Source: Nitratireductor sp.
Lineage (GTDB): Bacteria > Pseudomonadota > Alphaproteobacteria > Rhizobiales > Rhizobiaceae
DNA length: 64,000 bases
NCBI GenBank assembly: GCA_020637805.1
Contig: JACKJU010000011.1
Coordinates: forward strand, 1 to 64,000
Reading direction: 5' to 3'
The notes under the pieces were generated by a model. It had not been told where the DNA came from. It saw nothing but the letters and a program-made list of their open reading frames with translations, and did not search any database. The position numbers and the translations under genes are program-made. Shown here one piece after another: positions 55,087 through 64,000 of this stretch; positions within the stretch are counted from its first letter, which is position 1, and each line of letters opens with the position of its first letter.

Positions 55087-55725
55087 TTAGTCTTCGTCGG
55101 ACTGAGCGATTGCCGGTACTTCGGCTGCTTCCGGAGCGTCTTCGTCAGATGCCTGCGAGACGGTCGGTGCAGCGATCGAGCACATGGTCGGGTCGCGGTC
55201 GGTAACGGTCAGCGTCACACCATCGGGAAGGTTGATCGCGGAGGCGTGAACCACGTCCTCGATCTGCAGGCCCGTCAGATCAACCTCGAAATATTCGGGG
55301 ATGTGGTCTGCACGGCAGTTAACTTCGAGCACATGGCGAACCACGTTCAGAACACCGCCGCGCTTGATGCCCGGGCAGGCTTCCTCGTTGATGTAGTGAA
55401 CCGGGATCTCGACGTGAACCTTGGTGTTCTTGCCGACGCGCAGGAAGTCGACGTGGGTGATGAAGTCACGCACAGGGTCTTTCTGGTAGTCTTTCGGCAG
55501 AACGCGATGCATGGTGCCGTCAACATCGATGTCAGCGATCGTGTTGGTGAAGCCTCCGGCGTAGATCGCCATGGAAAGCTCCTTGTAGGGCAGTGCAATC
55601 GTGATGGGGTCCTTGTTGTCGCCGTAGATTACGGCAGGCACCATGTTGTTGCGACGCAATTCACGTGCGGCCCCCTTGCCGCTCCGCTCGCGCAACTGTG
55701 CCGTGAGCTTGGTATTCTCGCTCAT
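55087..55725 (-). CDS. rplY: 50S ribosomal protein L25 (CTC family)
   Basis: 212 residues from ATG 55725 behind AAAGGAAA. It contains the L25 5S-rRNA-binding N-terminal domain (ERSGKGAARELRRNNMVPAVIYG) and the C-terminal CTC beta-domain, ending in an acidic tail. It binds 5S rRNA on the large subunit. It lies 27 nt before pth, same direction, the usual rplY-pth order. Confidence 0.96.
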   Translation of the reverse strand: MSENTKLTAQLRERSGKGAARELRRNNMVPAVIYGDNKDPITIALPYKELSMAIYAGGFTNTIADIDVDGTMHRVLPKDYQKDPVRDFITHVDFLRVGKNTKVHVEIPVHYINEEACPGIKRGGVLNVVRHVLEVNCRADHIPEYFEVDLTGLQIEDVVHASAINLPDGVTLTVTDRDPTMCSIAAPTVSQASDEDAPEAAEVPAIAQSDED

Positions 55726-55827
55726 CGCATTTCCTTTCGCGAAATATGTAAGGCCTTCCTTCGGTACCCACGATGGGGACGGAGGAAATTGCAGTTTCCG
55801 GTGATTTGATCTGCCTGGAAAACAACA

Positions 55828-55871
55828 AACCCGCGCTGCCTCCAAGGGTGTCTGCACGGGCGAGGCGGGTT
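55828..55871 (-). terminator. Hairpin with T-rich tail upstream of rplY
   Basis: Minus strand: AACCCGC (55871-55865) pairs with GCGGGTT (55834-55828) around a 30-nt loop that itself has GCCTC/GAGGC; TGTTGTTTT follows. It could end the DUF992 transcript or act as an rplY leader. Confidence 0.4.
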
Positions 55872-55994
55872 ATATGCGAAAGACCTTGTGAATGCAAGCG
55901 GACATGGGACCGCTCCGAAATGGCAAATCCTGGCCTCTCGATGCCGGGATTGCCTATGCATTCGCGTTCGTTCAGGTCCTGTTACTGGGCCTTG

Positions 55995-56492
55995 TTATTG
56001 GGCGGGGGCGACTGCCGAGAGCTTGAGCTGGGAAACGCCCAGAGCGATGTTGAAGCCTGTCTGTGCCTGCAGGCTGACAGGCTGGAGGGCGAAAGACTGT
56101 TCCGAGCCGCCGACCAGGGCGTTGGCACCCAGTCCGACGCCAAAAGTGGCCGACGCCGACGCGCCGCGATAGGTGCCAGCAAGCGCGCCCGGTGCATAGA
56201 GGTCATCGGAGGCTGCAATCACTGCCCAGGACAACACTGCCTCACCGGTCTTGCCGATTTCCACGCCCCATTTCTCGATGTCGCCGACGTAGTTGTCTTC
56301 GATTGCGCCATCGGCAGACTTGTAGGTGCAGCTTACAGAGCGCGTGGACTTGAATACGATGCCGCCGCCGCCTTCGACGAAGCAGTCCATCACGCCGATT
56401 TCGACACCGCCGTCAGCCGCGCGTGCGGGCTGTACGAAGGCCGTGGCCGTCAGGGCCATGGTTCCGGCGAGAATTGCAGAAGCGATCTTCAT
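55995..56492 (-). CDS. DUF992 exported protein
   Basis: 165 residues. ATG 56492 is chosen for the AAAGGA at the right distance; upstream ATGs at 56498 and 56513 are possible. Signal peptide 1-25 (cleavage at ARA-ADG). The mature part has the DUF992 layout: GVMDCFVEGGGGIVF, SVSCTYKS, WAVIAASDDLYAPGALAGTYRG and a Gly/Ala-rich C-terminal half, with a Cys pair likely forming a disulfide. A periplasmic or outer-membrane-related protein of unknown role common in Hyphomicrobiales. Confidence 0.88.
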   Translation of the reverse strand: MKIASAILAGTMALTATAFVQPARAADGGVEIGVMDCFVEGGGGIVFKSTRSVSCTYKSADGAIEDNYVGDIEKWGVEIGKTGEAVLSWAVIAASDDLYAPGALAGTYRGASASATFGVGLGANALVGGSEQSFALQPVSLQAQTGFNIALGVSQLKLSAVAPAQ

Positions 56493-56791
56493 GTTCATTC
56501 CTTTCATTGTCATTGCGGACTGTCCCGGTTCGGGTCCTGTGTCCGTGATGCGCGCCGCTTCGATGGCATGGAGGCAAGATTGTACGCCTCCAGCATTGCC
56601 GGCGCGCGTCAGCGAGAAAACGGCTGGAACAGGATGTTGTTCCGCAACCGGAGCAAATTCGATCTCAACGGAGGCGGCGAAACCGAAATGCGTCGGAAAA
56701 TTGTTTGCTTTCCAATACCAGTCGTATTCACCTGAAGGTGGGTACGATCTGGGCGGAATTAAGGGCAGGGAAGGAGGCTGGGGAAATTAGT

Positions 56792-56806
56792 CCGGCGAAA
56801 GGCCGG
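56792..56806 (-). terminator. Weak hairpin after prs
   Basis: On the minus strand, CCGGC, loop CTTTC, GCCGG directly after the prs stop. A 5-bp GC stem without a clear T-run; a weak candidate only. Confidence 0.3.
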
Positions 56807-56808
56807 GG

Positions 56809-57741
<933 letters not shown>

Positions 57742-57867
57742 GGATCAAACCCGGATTTCACGGCCATGGTGCACCCGGTAATTAACCGGTACGGAATGCG
57801 CGTTCTATAGGGGATGGGCTTGACCGCATCAATGGCGGAATCGCCAATGCTGTCTGTTTTGGTTATT

Positions 57868-57887
57868 TTTCCCGTGGAAACGGGAAA
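57868..57887. promoter_or_regulatory. Hairpin upstream of prs
   Basis: TTTCCCGT, GGAA, ACGGGAAA: perfect 8-bp stem with a 4-nt loop, 127 nt before the prs start. No T-run follows on either strand, so it is not an obvious terminator; it may be a leader or operator element. Confidence 0.35.
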
Positions 57888-57999
57888 TGAGCGGTTTACG
57901 CCTGCCCGCCGGGACGAGGGCGGCTAACCCACCGGTTCCGGCGCCGGTCGCAAAGGCGTCCCTGACTCAAGGGCCGACTTCGGTCCGGTTGCAGACCGT

Positions 58000-58608
58000 C
58001 TAGTTGCGGGTGGCCAGCCAGCCCTTCAACTGCCGCATCGTGTTGTCGGCAACCCGGTTCAGCATTTCGGCATTGACGGCAGCCCACGGGTCGGAGGACT
58101 TGGCCGAGGTCTGTTCCTGGCCGTTGATGCGGTAGACACGCTTGTTGTTGCGGTCGTTGACGTCCCAGACATAGACCAGAAGCGTGCCTCCGGAATCGTC
58201 GAGCGCGGAGAAATAGCCCTTCACCTGATATTGCGCGCCCTGCTGGACAGAGGCAACGATGGGCACTCCCTGGCGCTGGGCCGAATTGCGGATGGCGCCC
58301 GAAAGCGTGGTGACGGCTCCCTGCGGAATGTTGGAGACCGGCAGGAATGCGATGGGCTGAAGACCGGTTACCGAGGCAACCTGCTGGTTCTGGCCCGGCT
58401 GCGCCGCTTGCGGCTGAACAGCCTGAGGCGGCGCCATGTTGCCTGCATTGCCGACATTCTGGTTGGGCGTTGGGCGAAGCGTGCTTTCGAGATTCTGGCC
58501 GGGCGACCCGGTGTTGCATGCCGAAAGCAGAAACGGCGCCATCATGGCGGCGAAAATTGCGCAACGCGTCCGGCTGCCCGGTCCCGCAAGTAGTCCGAAT
58601 ACACCCAT
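58000..58608 (-). CDS. Hypothetical lipoprotein
   Basis: 202 residues from ATG 58608 (GGGGAG upstream); a start at 58653 would add 15 residues. It has a lipobox: FLLSAC with the lipidated Cys near residue 31 after a hydrophobic stretch. A low-complexity Gln/Pro/Asn linker (about 40-80) precedes a folded domain with IPQGAVTTLSGAIRNSAQRQGV and GTLLVYVWDVND, ending in a helix. Probably outer-membrane or periplasmic; family not recognised. Confidence 0.78.
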   Translation of the reverse strand: MGVFGLLAGPGSRTRCAIFAAMMAPFLLSACNTGSPGQNLESTLRPTPNQNVGNAGNMAPPQAVQPQAAQPGQNQQVASVTGLQPIAFLPVSNIPQGAVTTLSGAIRNSAQRQGVPIVASVQQGAQYQVKGYFSALDDSGGTLLVYVWDVNDRNNKRVYRINGQEQTSAKSSDPWAAVNAEMLNRVADNTMRQLKGWLATRN

Positions 58609-58857
58609 GTCCACTGGTACTCCCCGTATTGGCCCTCCGCGCCGGGCCACCATGGCGTTCTACCGGGTGCTTCCCGCAATCGAACGCGTTTGTCTCCCGA
58701 CCGGGGCAGGGCGGTCCTGCCATATCCTTCAATTTCCGGTTTGTCCCGGTTCGGGCGATTCACTTTGGAAACAATGCCAGCTAACAACCGATAAGGTCAA
58801 TTTCGTGACGCCTGGAAAGCGACGATTTACATTGATCGCATTGTGGGCGTGCGGGGA

Positions 58858-59640
58858 TCATTCAAGGCAGATGGCGGACAACTGCCTGCCGTAGTCGGGT
58901 TCGCCGCGATGCGTTTTCCGCCGGTAGGAATAGAACAGACCTTCTTCCTCGTAGGTACACTGCCCCGTCCAGCCTGCCGAGACGCCTGCCTCGCCAAGCC
59001 GGTTGAGGATATAGCCCGGCAGATCGAACATGGCGTGCCCCTCATTTGCAGAGGGGGCGAGCCATTTGCCGTTTTGCGGGTCAAGAAGGGTCAAGCGTTC
59101 GACGAATTCAGGTCCAACCTCGTAGTTCTCCTGGCTGATCATGGGGCCCAGTACCGCCTGGATGTTTGTCCGGTTGGCGCCCAGTTCCTCCATGGCGCTG
59201 ACCGTGGCTTCAAGAATGCCGCCCGTTGCGCCCTTCCAGCCTGCGTGCGCCGCGCCTGCCACGCGTGCCTGGGGATCGAGGAAAAGTACCGGTCCGCAGT
59301 CGGCCGTGAGTATTCCGATTGCCAGGCCCGGTGTGGAGGTGACTATGGCATCCACCTGCGGGCGCTCGTCGCCAAAGGGGCCAGTCGCGATCACGACATC
59401 GCAGGAATGAACTTGGTAGACCGTCAAAAGATTTTGCGCCGCGGTTCCAAGCCAGTCTGCCGCGATAGCCCGGTTTTCCATGACTGCTTCGGGATCGTCG
59501 GATGAACCGAGGCCAACATTCAGCCCTTCGTAGATACCCTGGGAAACTCCGCCCGGCCGGGTGAAGAAACCGTGTCGCACGCCCGGATGTTCCAAGGCAG
59601 GGGACGTTACCGGCGACAGTTCCGAACGGCCTTGCGGCAT
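58858..59640 (-). CDS. pgeF: Peptidoglycan editing factor PgeF (YfiH, multicopper-like laccase fold)
   Basis: 260 residues. The metal-binding trio of the DUF152 family is present: His in VYQVHSCDV, Cys in LTADCGPVLF and His in GAAHAGWKG. In E. coli the enzyme corrects mis-incorporated L-Ser in peptidoglycan precursors; older annotation calls it polyphenol oxidase. It lies downstream of lgt and a MidA-like gene on the same strand, 135 nt from the latter, so probably the same transcript. Confidence 0.93.
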   Translation of the reverse strand: MPQGRSELSPVTSPALEHPGVRHGFFTRPGGVSQGIYEGLNVGLGSSDDPEAVMENRAIAADWLGTAAQNLLTVYQVHSCDVVIATGPFGDERPQVDAIVTSTPGLAIGILTADCGPVLFLDPQARVAGAAHAGWKGATGGILEATVSAMEELGANRTNIQAVLGPMISQENYEVGPEFVERLTLLDPQNGKWLAPSANEGHAMFDLPGYILNRLGEAGVSAGWTGQCTYEEEGLFYSYRRKTHRGEPDYGRQLSAICLE

Positions 59641-59775
59641 TTGTCTCTCCTTCGAGAAGTTCTGTGGAGAACGCCTGCCAAATCCTGCACGGCGGTTGTT
59701 TCCACGCTCACGCCAAGGGTTGGAGCCTTGCCGCCATCAAGTCAAGTGAGGGGCAGGTCTCAAAGGCAGAGCATC

Positions 59776-60882
59776 TCAGTTTGGGTTGTCGAAACCAGCC
59801 ATCTCAATTTCGGGGCAGGAAATTGCCAGCACCTTGAATAATTCGCCCATCTGGCTTGGCGCGGCTAGGCGTTCGACCTCGGAGCGTATGCGCGCGCGAA
59901 CCGCATCGGGATGCGGCGCACCCAGCGCGCCTGCGCGCTCCAAGAGGCCGAGGTTCAGAAGGAAATCTCCTTGGGAGGAGGGGTGTACGGCACAGTCGCA
60001 ACCTGCAGCAAGTGCACTCGCAATGCGCTCGAAATCCACGTGACTTGTGAGGTCGCATTCTCCCGGCGCGGAAAAGGGATCAGAACTGGCGTGGTTGCGA
60101 ACAGCCTGGAAGGTGTCGCCAAAACCGGATCTGAAATGCCCGTAGTCGATCAGCAAAATTGCGCCTTTGCGTGCCGAGATGCGTTGCGCAAGCGTTTGCG
60201 CCAATGCCTCGCGGGCTGGTGCGTATTCGAAGACCGATCCTTCCGGTTCGCTGGCAGCTCCTTCCGGCAGGAGTGCGGGATCGACCGTGGTTGCGAGCGC
60301 GGTCATGGCGATCCCGTCTTCGCCGAAATTGACGCCGACTTCGCGCCACAGTCCGCCCTGCTTGACGAACTGGCGGAATGGAATGGCATCGAGAAATTCG
60401 TTGGCAACGATCAGGGTCGGCATGTCCGGCAGGGCCTCGATCGAGTTGACCCAGGAGATGCTGTGGCCAAGCGGCTTTAGGGCGCTGGCCTGTATCGCGC
60501 GCAGTTTCTCGCTGGTTTCAACAAGGACTACCCGTGCAGAGCGCAGAAACTCCGGGTCGAGCGAGGCTGCGCGCAGCATGTCCTGCATCATGCGCCCGCG
60601 GCCCGGTCCAAGTTCCGCAAGGCAGAACGGGGAAGGCCTGCCAAGCTTGTGCCAGGTGTCCACGCACCATACGCCGATCAATTCGCCGAACATCTGGCTG
60701 ACTTCGGGGGCAGTGATGAAATCGCCTGCCGTGGCCGAGGTACCGTCCGTTGCCGCGATTGAATCGCGTGTCGCATAATAGCCGTGTCCGGGATCGGCGA
60801 GGCATGCATGCATGTATTCGCCAAGCGTCATCGGGCCGTTTGCTGCGCAAAGCCTTGCCAGTTTGCTGTGAAGCGGGTTCAT
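59776..60882 (-). CDS. Class I SAM-dependent methyltransferase, MidA/NDUFAF7 family
   Basis: 368 residues from ATG 60882, which overlaps the lgt stop by 4 nt. DUF185 family: YYATRDSIA, GDFITAPEVSQMFGELIG, the SAM-binding AELGPGRGRMMQD (around 95), ANEFLDAIPFRQFV and IDYGHFRSGFGDTFQAV are all typical. The mitochondrial homologue methylates an Arg of complex I subunit NDUFS2; the bacterial target is inferred to be similar. Neighbour lgt-midA-pgeF order is common in alphaproteobacteria. Confidence 0.92.
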   Translation of the reverse strand: MNPLHSKLARLCAANGPMTLGEYMHACLADPGHGYYATRDSIAATDGTSATAGDFITAPEVSQMFGELIGVWCVDTWHKLGRPSPFCLAELGPGRGRMMQDMLRAASLDPEFLRSARVVLVETSEKLRAIQASALKPLGHSISWVNSIEALPDMPTLIVANEFLDAIPFRQFVKQGGLWREVGVNFGEDGIAMTALATTVDPALLPEGAASEPEGSVFEYAPAREALAQTLAQRISARKGAILLIDYGHFRSGFGDTFQAVRNHASSDPFSAPGECDLTSHVDFERIASALAAGCDCAVHPSSQGDFLLNLGLLERAGALGAPHPDAVRARIRSEVERLAAPSQMGELFKVLAISCPEIEMAGFDNPN

Positions 60883-61727
60883 GCTGGAACACCGGACGGT
60901 GCGCGGTTTCGAGCGGTAGCCATCGCCCATAGCCCGATGAGGAAGACCGGCACAGACAGCACCATGCCCATGGTCAGCCAACCGCCCAGAAGGTAGCCCA
61001 GCTGCGGGTCGGGAAGGCGGACGAACTCGACCAGAATGCGCGATACGGCATAGCCACAAAGAAATGCCCCACCAACGAAGCCGGGGAACCTGAGCTTGCC
61101 GAAACGATGGGTCAGGATACGCAGGACGAAGAAAAGCAGAAGCCCCTCGATAAGCCCTTCATAGAGCTGGCTGGGATGGCGCGGAAGTCCATCGCCGCTT
61201 GCCGGGAATACCACGCCCCAGGGAAGGTCCGTCACCTTGCCGAACAGTTCCTGGTTGATGAAGTTCGCGCAGCGGCCGAGAAACAGGCCGATGCCGCAGC
61301 TGGCGGCAATGACGTCGAACAGCGAGAACGGCGAAAAACCGCGAGAGCGGGCAAACAGGATCATCGCCACGATGATGCCAGCCAGCCCGCCGTGAAAGCT
61401 CATCCCGCCCTGCCAGAGCATGGCGATGCGCAAGGGATTTTCGAGATAGGCGGAAAGGTCGTAGAACAGGACATAGCCGATGCGTCCGCCAAGGATGATG
61501 CCGGCAACCGCCCAAAGCAGGAAATCGTCGATGTCGGAAGGCAGGATGCGCGATGCGCCGCCCCAGAGCGGACCATTGGCGACAAGAGCCTTCGCGTACC
61601 ACCAGCCGAACAGGATGCCTGCAACATAGGCCAGCCCGTACCAGCGCAGGGCAAGCGGGCCGATCTTGAAGATAACCGGATCAAGGCCCGGAAAGGCGAT
61701 TGCGGCCATCTGGATTTCGGGACCCAT
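60879..61727 (-). CDS. lgt: Prolipoprotein diacylglyceryl transferase
   Basis: 282 residues, about seven membrane helices. It transfers diacylglycerol to the lipobox Cys of prolipoproteins, including probably the lipoprotein encoded nearby. The Lgt signature GRCANFINQELFG (about 151-163) is complete, and the HGG region (GGMSFHGGLAG) holds the essential His. First gene of the lgt-midA-pgeF run. It is divergent from the UbiK gene across 193 bp. Confidence 0.96.
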   Translation of the reverse strand: MGPEIQMAAIAFPGLDPVIFKIGPLALRWYGLAYVAGILFGWWYAKALVANGPLWGGASRILPSDIDDFLLWAVAGIILGGRIGYVLFYDLSAYLENPLRIAMLWQGGMSFHGGLAGIIVAMILFARSRGFSPFSLFDVIAASCGIGLFLGRCANFINQELFGKVTDLPWGVVFPASGDGLPRHPSQLYEGLIEGLLLFFVLRILTHRFGKLRFPGFVGGAFLCGYAVSRILVEFVRLPDPQLGYLLGGWLTMGMVLSVPVFLIGLWAMATARNRAPSGVPA

Positions 61728-61920
61728 GCAACCTCCGTCACGTCGGGCAAACGATTGGCGTTGCCCTGGTGTCTCTTTGTTTTCCGGGCCGATACTTAGA
61801 GTGCGCGATGGTGAATTGAAAGGGGCAGGTTCCAGCTGCCGCGATGAATGCTACAATATGCCGGTTGAATTGACGCCATCAAAGCTCTAACTCAATGCCA
61901 GCAGACACGGAGTGATTTCC

Positions 61921-62235
61921 ATGACAGACGGCCCGAACAGGATTTTCGACGAATTCGCCAAGCTCATGACCGATGCCGCGGGTGCGGCGCAGGGTATGCG
62001 CAAGGAGGCGGAAACGGCGTTCCGGTCGCAGGCCGAGCGGCTTCTTCACTCCATGGACCTGGTCAAGCGCGACGACTTCGACGCGGTGCGTGAAATGGCG
62101 GCAAAGGCGCGCGACGAGAACGATGCGCTTGAAAAACGCCTTGCCGATCTCGATGCGCGGATCGCCAAGCTGGAAGGCGGCGCGGCACCCAAGGCTGCAG
62201 CGAAAAAGCCGGCTTCAGGCAAATCCGCCAGCTGA
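61921..62235 (+). CDS. UbiK-type accessory factor (BMFP family)
   Basis: 104 residues from ATG 61921 (GGAG upstream; a start 9 nt earlier is possible). N-terminal helix with IFDEFAKLMTDAAGAA, then DLVKRDDFDAVREMAAKARDENDALEKRLADLDARIAKLE, a parallel coiled coil typical of the BMFP/UbiK family, and a Lys/Ala tail. In E. coli UbiK assists aerobic ubiquinone synthesis by binding UbiJ and lipids; a similar role here is inference. Terminator hairpin at 62245. Confidence 0.88.
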   Translation: MTDGPNRIFDEFAKLMTDAAGAAQGMRKEAETAFRSQAERLLHSMDLVKRDDFDAVREMAAKARDENDALEKRLADLDARIAKLEGGAAPKAAAKKPASGKSAS

Positions 62236-62604
62236 GCGACTCTGAAACCGGATTTCCACCGGTTTTCCCGAGATTTTTTTCGGATTGTTTTCCACAGGGC
62301 CGCGAACGCGAAAAGCAGAGTCGCGAGAGTCACTTAACGGAACCGGCGCAGAATTTGATTCCGCGCTTCTCCACAGATTCGCTGGCGTCAAGCAAAGGCT
62401 CGGGGTTTCTCCGGGCGGGGTCTCCACTACACTGAATTTACAGTTTGATTCGCGGCGGACCTGAACACTCCATGCTTTCCGGCAAAGAGTGCAGGGTTCA
62501 GGGGAAGCCGGAGGCGCATACGCGCTTCCGGCACTTCTCCAGACAAATGAAGCGGCAATCCGGGCGCGGCGCCCGGAGCCAGAACACGAGGGGAAAGCGG
62601 CACC
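62236..62604 (+). other. Intergenic region with several hairpins
   Basis: 369 bp between the UbiK and YbjN genes. It contains the terminator at 62245, an imperfect long stem around 62504-62530 (GCCGGAGGCG with CGCTTCCGGC) and a strong short hairpin CCGGGC, GCGGC, GCCCGG (62560-62576) 28 nt before the next ATG. No gene recognised; a promoter for YbjN should be here. Confidence 0.5.
62245..62266 (+). terminator. Terminator after the UbiK-type gene
   Basis: AAACCGG (62245-62251), loop ATTTCCA, CCGGTTT (62259-62265) plus T, starting 10 nt after the stop. Confidence 0.65.
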
Positions 62605-63102
62605 ATGGGGCTCATCGAGATGGAATTCGAACGCGACAGCAATCCGGTCGATCTGGTCGAGCAGGTTGCTTCCCTCAATGACTGGGCGTTCGAGCGTACC
62701 GGCGACGAAATCACCATGACGGTGACCGGCATGTGGGCCGACTATGACGTCTCCATGTCCTGGATGGAGGACTTCGAGGCACTGCACCTTGCCTGCGCCT
62801 TCGATCTGAAAGTCCCGGAAAGCAGGATGGCGGAGACGGTCAAGCTGCTGTCCCAGATCAACGAGCAATTGCTTATCGGCCATTTCGACCTGTGGACGCA
62901 GGAAGGGGCAGTGATGTTCCGTCAGACCCTGTTGCTCAACGGCGGGGCGGAACCGACGGCCGAGCAGCTCGAGGCGCTGCTGTCGAGCGCGCTTGAAGCA
63001 TGTGAACGCTACTTCCAGGCGTTCCAGTTCGTGGTATGGGCAGGCAAGCCGTCGCGCGATGCGATGGACGCGGTTCTGTTCGATACGGCCGGCTCCTGCT
63101 GA
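62605..63102 (+). CDS. YbjN domain protein
   Basis: 165 residues; GAGGGGAAAG before ATG 62605. The YbjN fold is evident: VDLVEQVASLNDWAFERTGDEITMTV, the WMEDFEALHLACAFDL segment, and LLIGHFDLWTQEGAVMFRQTLLL, with a C-terminal helix. YbjN domains are related to type III secretion chaperones and are linked to stress and motility; the exact job is unknown. It precedes proC by 121 nt on the same strand, as in related genomes I recall, and may share its transcript. Confidence 0.93.
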   Translation: MGLIEMEFERDSNPVDLVEQVASLNDWAFERTGDEITMTVTGMWADYDVSMSWMEDFEALHLACAFDLKVPESRMAETVKLLSQINEQLLIGHFDLWTQEGAVMFRQTLLLNGGAEPTAEQLEALLSSALEACERYFQAFQFVVWAGKPSRDAMDAVLFDTAGSC

Positions 63103-63223
63103 GGGATTGCCCAAGCGAACATGCTGGCGTTTTTCTGCCAACTGCCCGGACAATTTCCCGGTGCGGGGATGACGCAAGGCCAAAGCCTGTCTATCCTGCG
63201 CCGTGAACATCAACAGCAGTGGT

Positions 63224-64000
63224 ATGAACATGTCTGACGGATTTCCGAGTATCTGCCTCATTGGCGCGGGCAATATGGGCGGTGCAATGCTGTCTGGATG
63301 GCTTGAGGGCGGGCTTCCGGCGGCCAATGCCACGGTGGTGGACCCGTCGCCGCGGCCCGAGATGGCGGAAAAGCTTGCCAGGCTAGGCGTCGCGAGCGTT
63401 GCCAGCGCCGGCGAAGCGCAGCGCCCGGACGTACTCATCATCGCGGTCAAGCCGCAGATGATGGGAACCGTGCTCCCGCAACTGAAGGATATTGCAGGGC
63501 CGGATACGGTTGCGGTCTCCGTGGCCGCAGGCACTACGATTGCGTTCATGGAAGAGCATCTCGGCAACGTGCCGATCGTGCGCGCCATGCCAAACACTCC
63601 CGCCATATTGCGAAAAGGCATAACGGTCTGCTGTCCCAACGGCCCGGTGACGGATGCGCAGCGCGCACAGGTGACCGGCCTGCTCAAGGCGGTCGGGGAG
63701 GTTGAATGGGTCAGCGAGGAAAGGCAGATCGACGCCGTGACCGCCGTTTCGGGCAGCGGTCCGGCCTATGTCTTCAATCTGGCGGAGTGCATGACGGCGG
63801 CCGGTGTGGCGGAAGGCCTGCCCGAGGAACTGGCGTCGAAGCTGGCCCGGCACACGATTGCCGGGGCAGGCGAAATGCTGGCGGTGCTGGAAGATTCAGC
63901 AGGCAGGTTGCGCGAGAACGTGACCTCGCCCAACGGTACGACGGCTGCCGCGCTTTCGGTGCTGATGGCCGAACCGGGCCTTGCCGATCTCGTGAAAAAG
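63224..64000 (+). CDS. proC: Pyrroline-5-carboxylate reductase, partial (continues beyond window)
   Basis: At least 259 residues, cut by the window end. It reduces P5C to proline with NADPH. The Rossmann motif LIGAGNMGGAML is at the N-terminus; IIAVKPQMM, RAMPNTPA and the active-site AVSGSGPAYVF follow, then the C-terminal EDSAGRLRENVTSPNGTT region. Start uncertain: ATGs at 63224 and 63230 and a GTG at 63203 are in frame and none has a strong ribosome site. The frame is open to the last base. Confidence 0.95.
   Translation, partial: MNMSDGFPSICLIGAGNMGGAMLSGWLEGGLPAANATVVDPSPRPEMAEKLARLGVASVASAGEAQRPDVLIIAVKPQMMGTVLPQLKDIAGPDTVAVSVAAGTTIAFMEEHLGNVPIVRAMPNTPAILRKGITVCCPNGPVTDAQRAQVTGLLKAVGEVEWVSEERQIDAVTAVSGSGPAYVFNLAECMTAAGVAEGLPEELASKLARHTIAGAGEMLAVLEDSAGRLRENVTSPNGTTAAALSVLMAEPGLADLVKK

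Noticed and set aside
33757..55855. Shared GCCTCCAAGGG in the hemF and rplY leaders
   Set aside because: An 11-base match between two places is expected many times by chance in 64 kb; the surrounding structures are different.

Overview
The window looks like a chromosomal stretch of an alphaproteobacterium of the order Hyphomicrobiales (Rhizobiales). Support: high GC with G/C-rich third positions; a usg-family protein; groES-groEL behind a CIRCE-like element; a petABC bc1 operon; a UbiK-type accessory factor; DUF992, DUF1059, DUF2892 and DUF4198 proteins; and a helix-hairpin-helix tail of a kind I know mainly from this order. I cannot name the genus from sequence alone.

Layout. (1) 1-8.6 kb is an accessory segment: one very long exported protein with a nucleotidyltransferase-like N-terminus and Ig/PKD-like modules (182-4417). 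Its 3' end and the following exported-protein gene(s) are shredded by frameshifts (about 4360-8573) but still show beta-sandwich, Sel1-like and peptidoglycan-binding remnants. A standalone GIY-YIG-like gene follows on the minus strand. (2) 9.5-19.3 kb: leuA behind an apparent leucine attenuator, an alpha/beta hydrolase, a YbaK-type deacylase, a metallophosphoesterase, a Nudix hydrolase, usg, groESL, and a TadG-like gene broken by one in-frame stop. (3) 19.5-31.3 kb: glutathionyl-hydroquinone reductase, a GNAT acetyltransferase, a four-gene MoxR/DUF58/BatA-like/VWA-like membrane cluster, and the divergent operon DUF1285-Nudix-CCA nucleotidyltransferase. (4) 31.3-41.4 kb: DUF1059, a RecF/AAA_21-type ATPase coupled to hemF, TrmL, two ABC half-exporters in tandem, a CHAP-like protein and an Uup-type ABC-F ATPase. 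(5) 41.8-45.8 kb: petABC, with cytochrome c1 carrying an extra C-terminal HhH domain, then apt. (6) 45.8-53.1 kb: exported and membrane proteins (a Crp/Fnr regulator next to DUF2892, an APC permease, DUF4198 divergent from HupE/UreJ, DUF599). (7) 53.1-64 kb: housekeeping genes ychF, pth, rplY, DUF992, prs, a lipoprotein, then lgt-midA-like-pgeF, UbiK, YbjN and the start of proC, which runs off the window.

Most of the window is ordinary core genome. Points that stand out are the cytochrome c1-HhH fusion, the exported nucleotidyltransferase-like giant with its decayed downstream partner, the mutually exclusive hairpins of the leu leader, palindromes sitting on likely promoters (38722-38750, 41572-41600), and a terminator-bearing leader upstream of hemF. 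I saw no tRNA, rRNA, CRISPR array, insertion sequence or replication origin.
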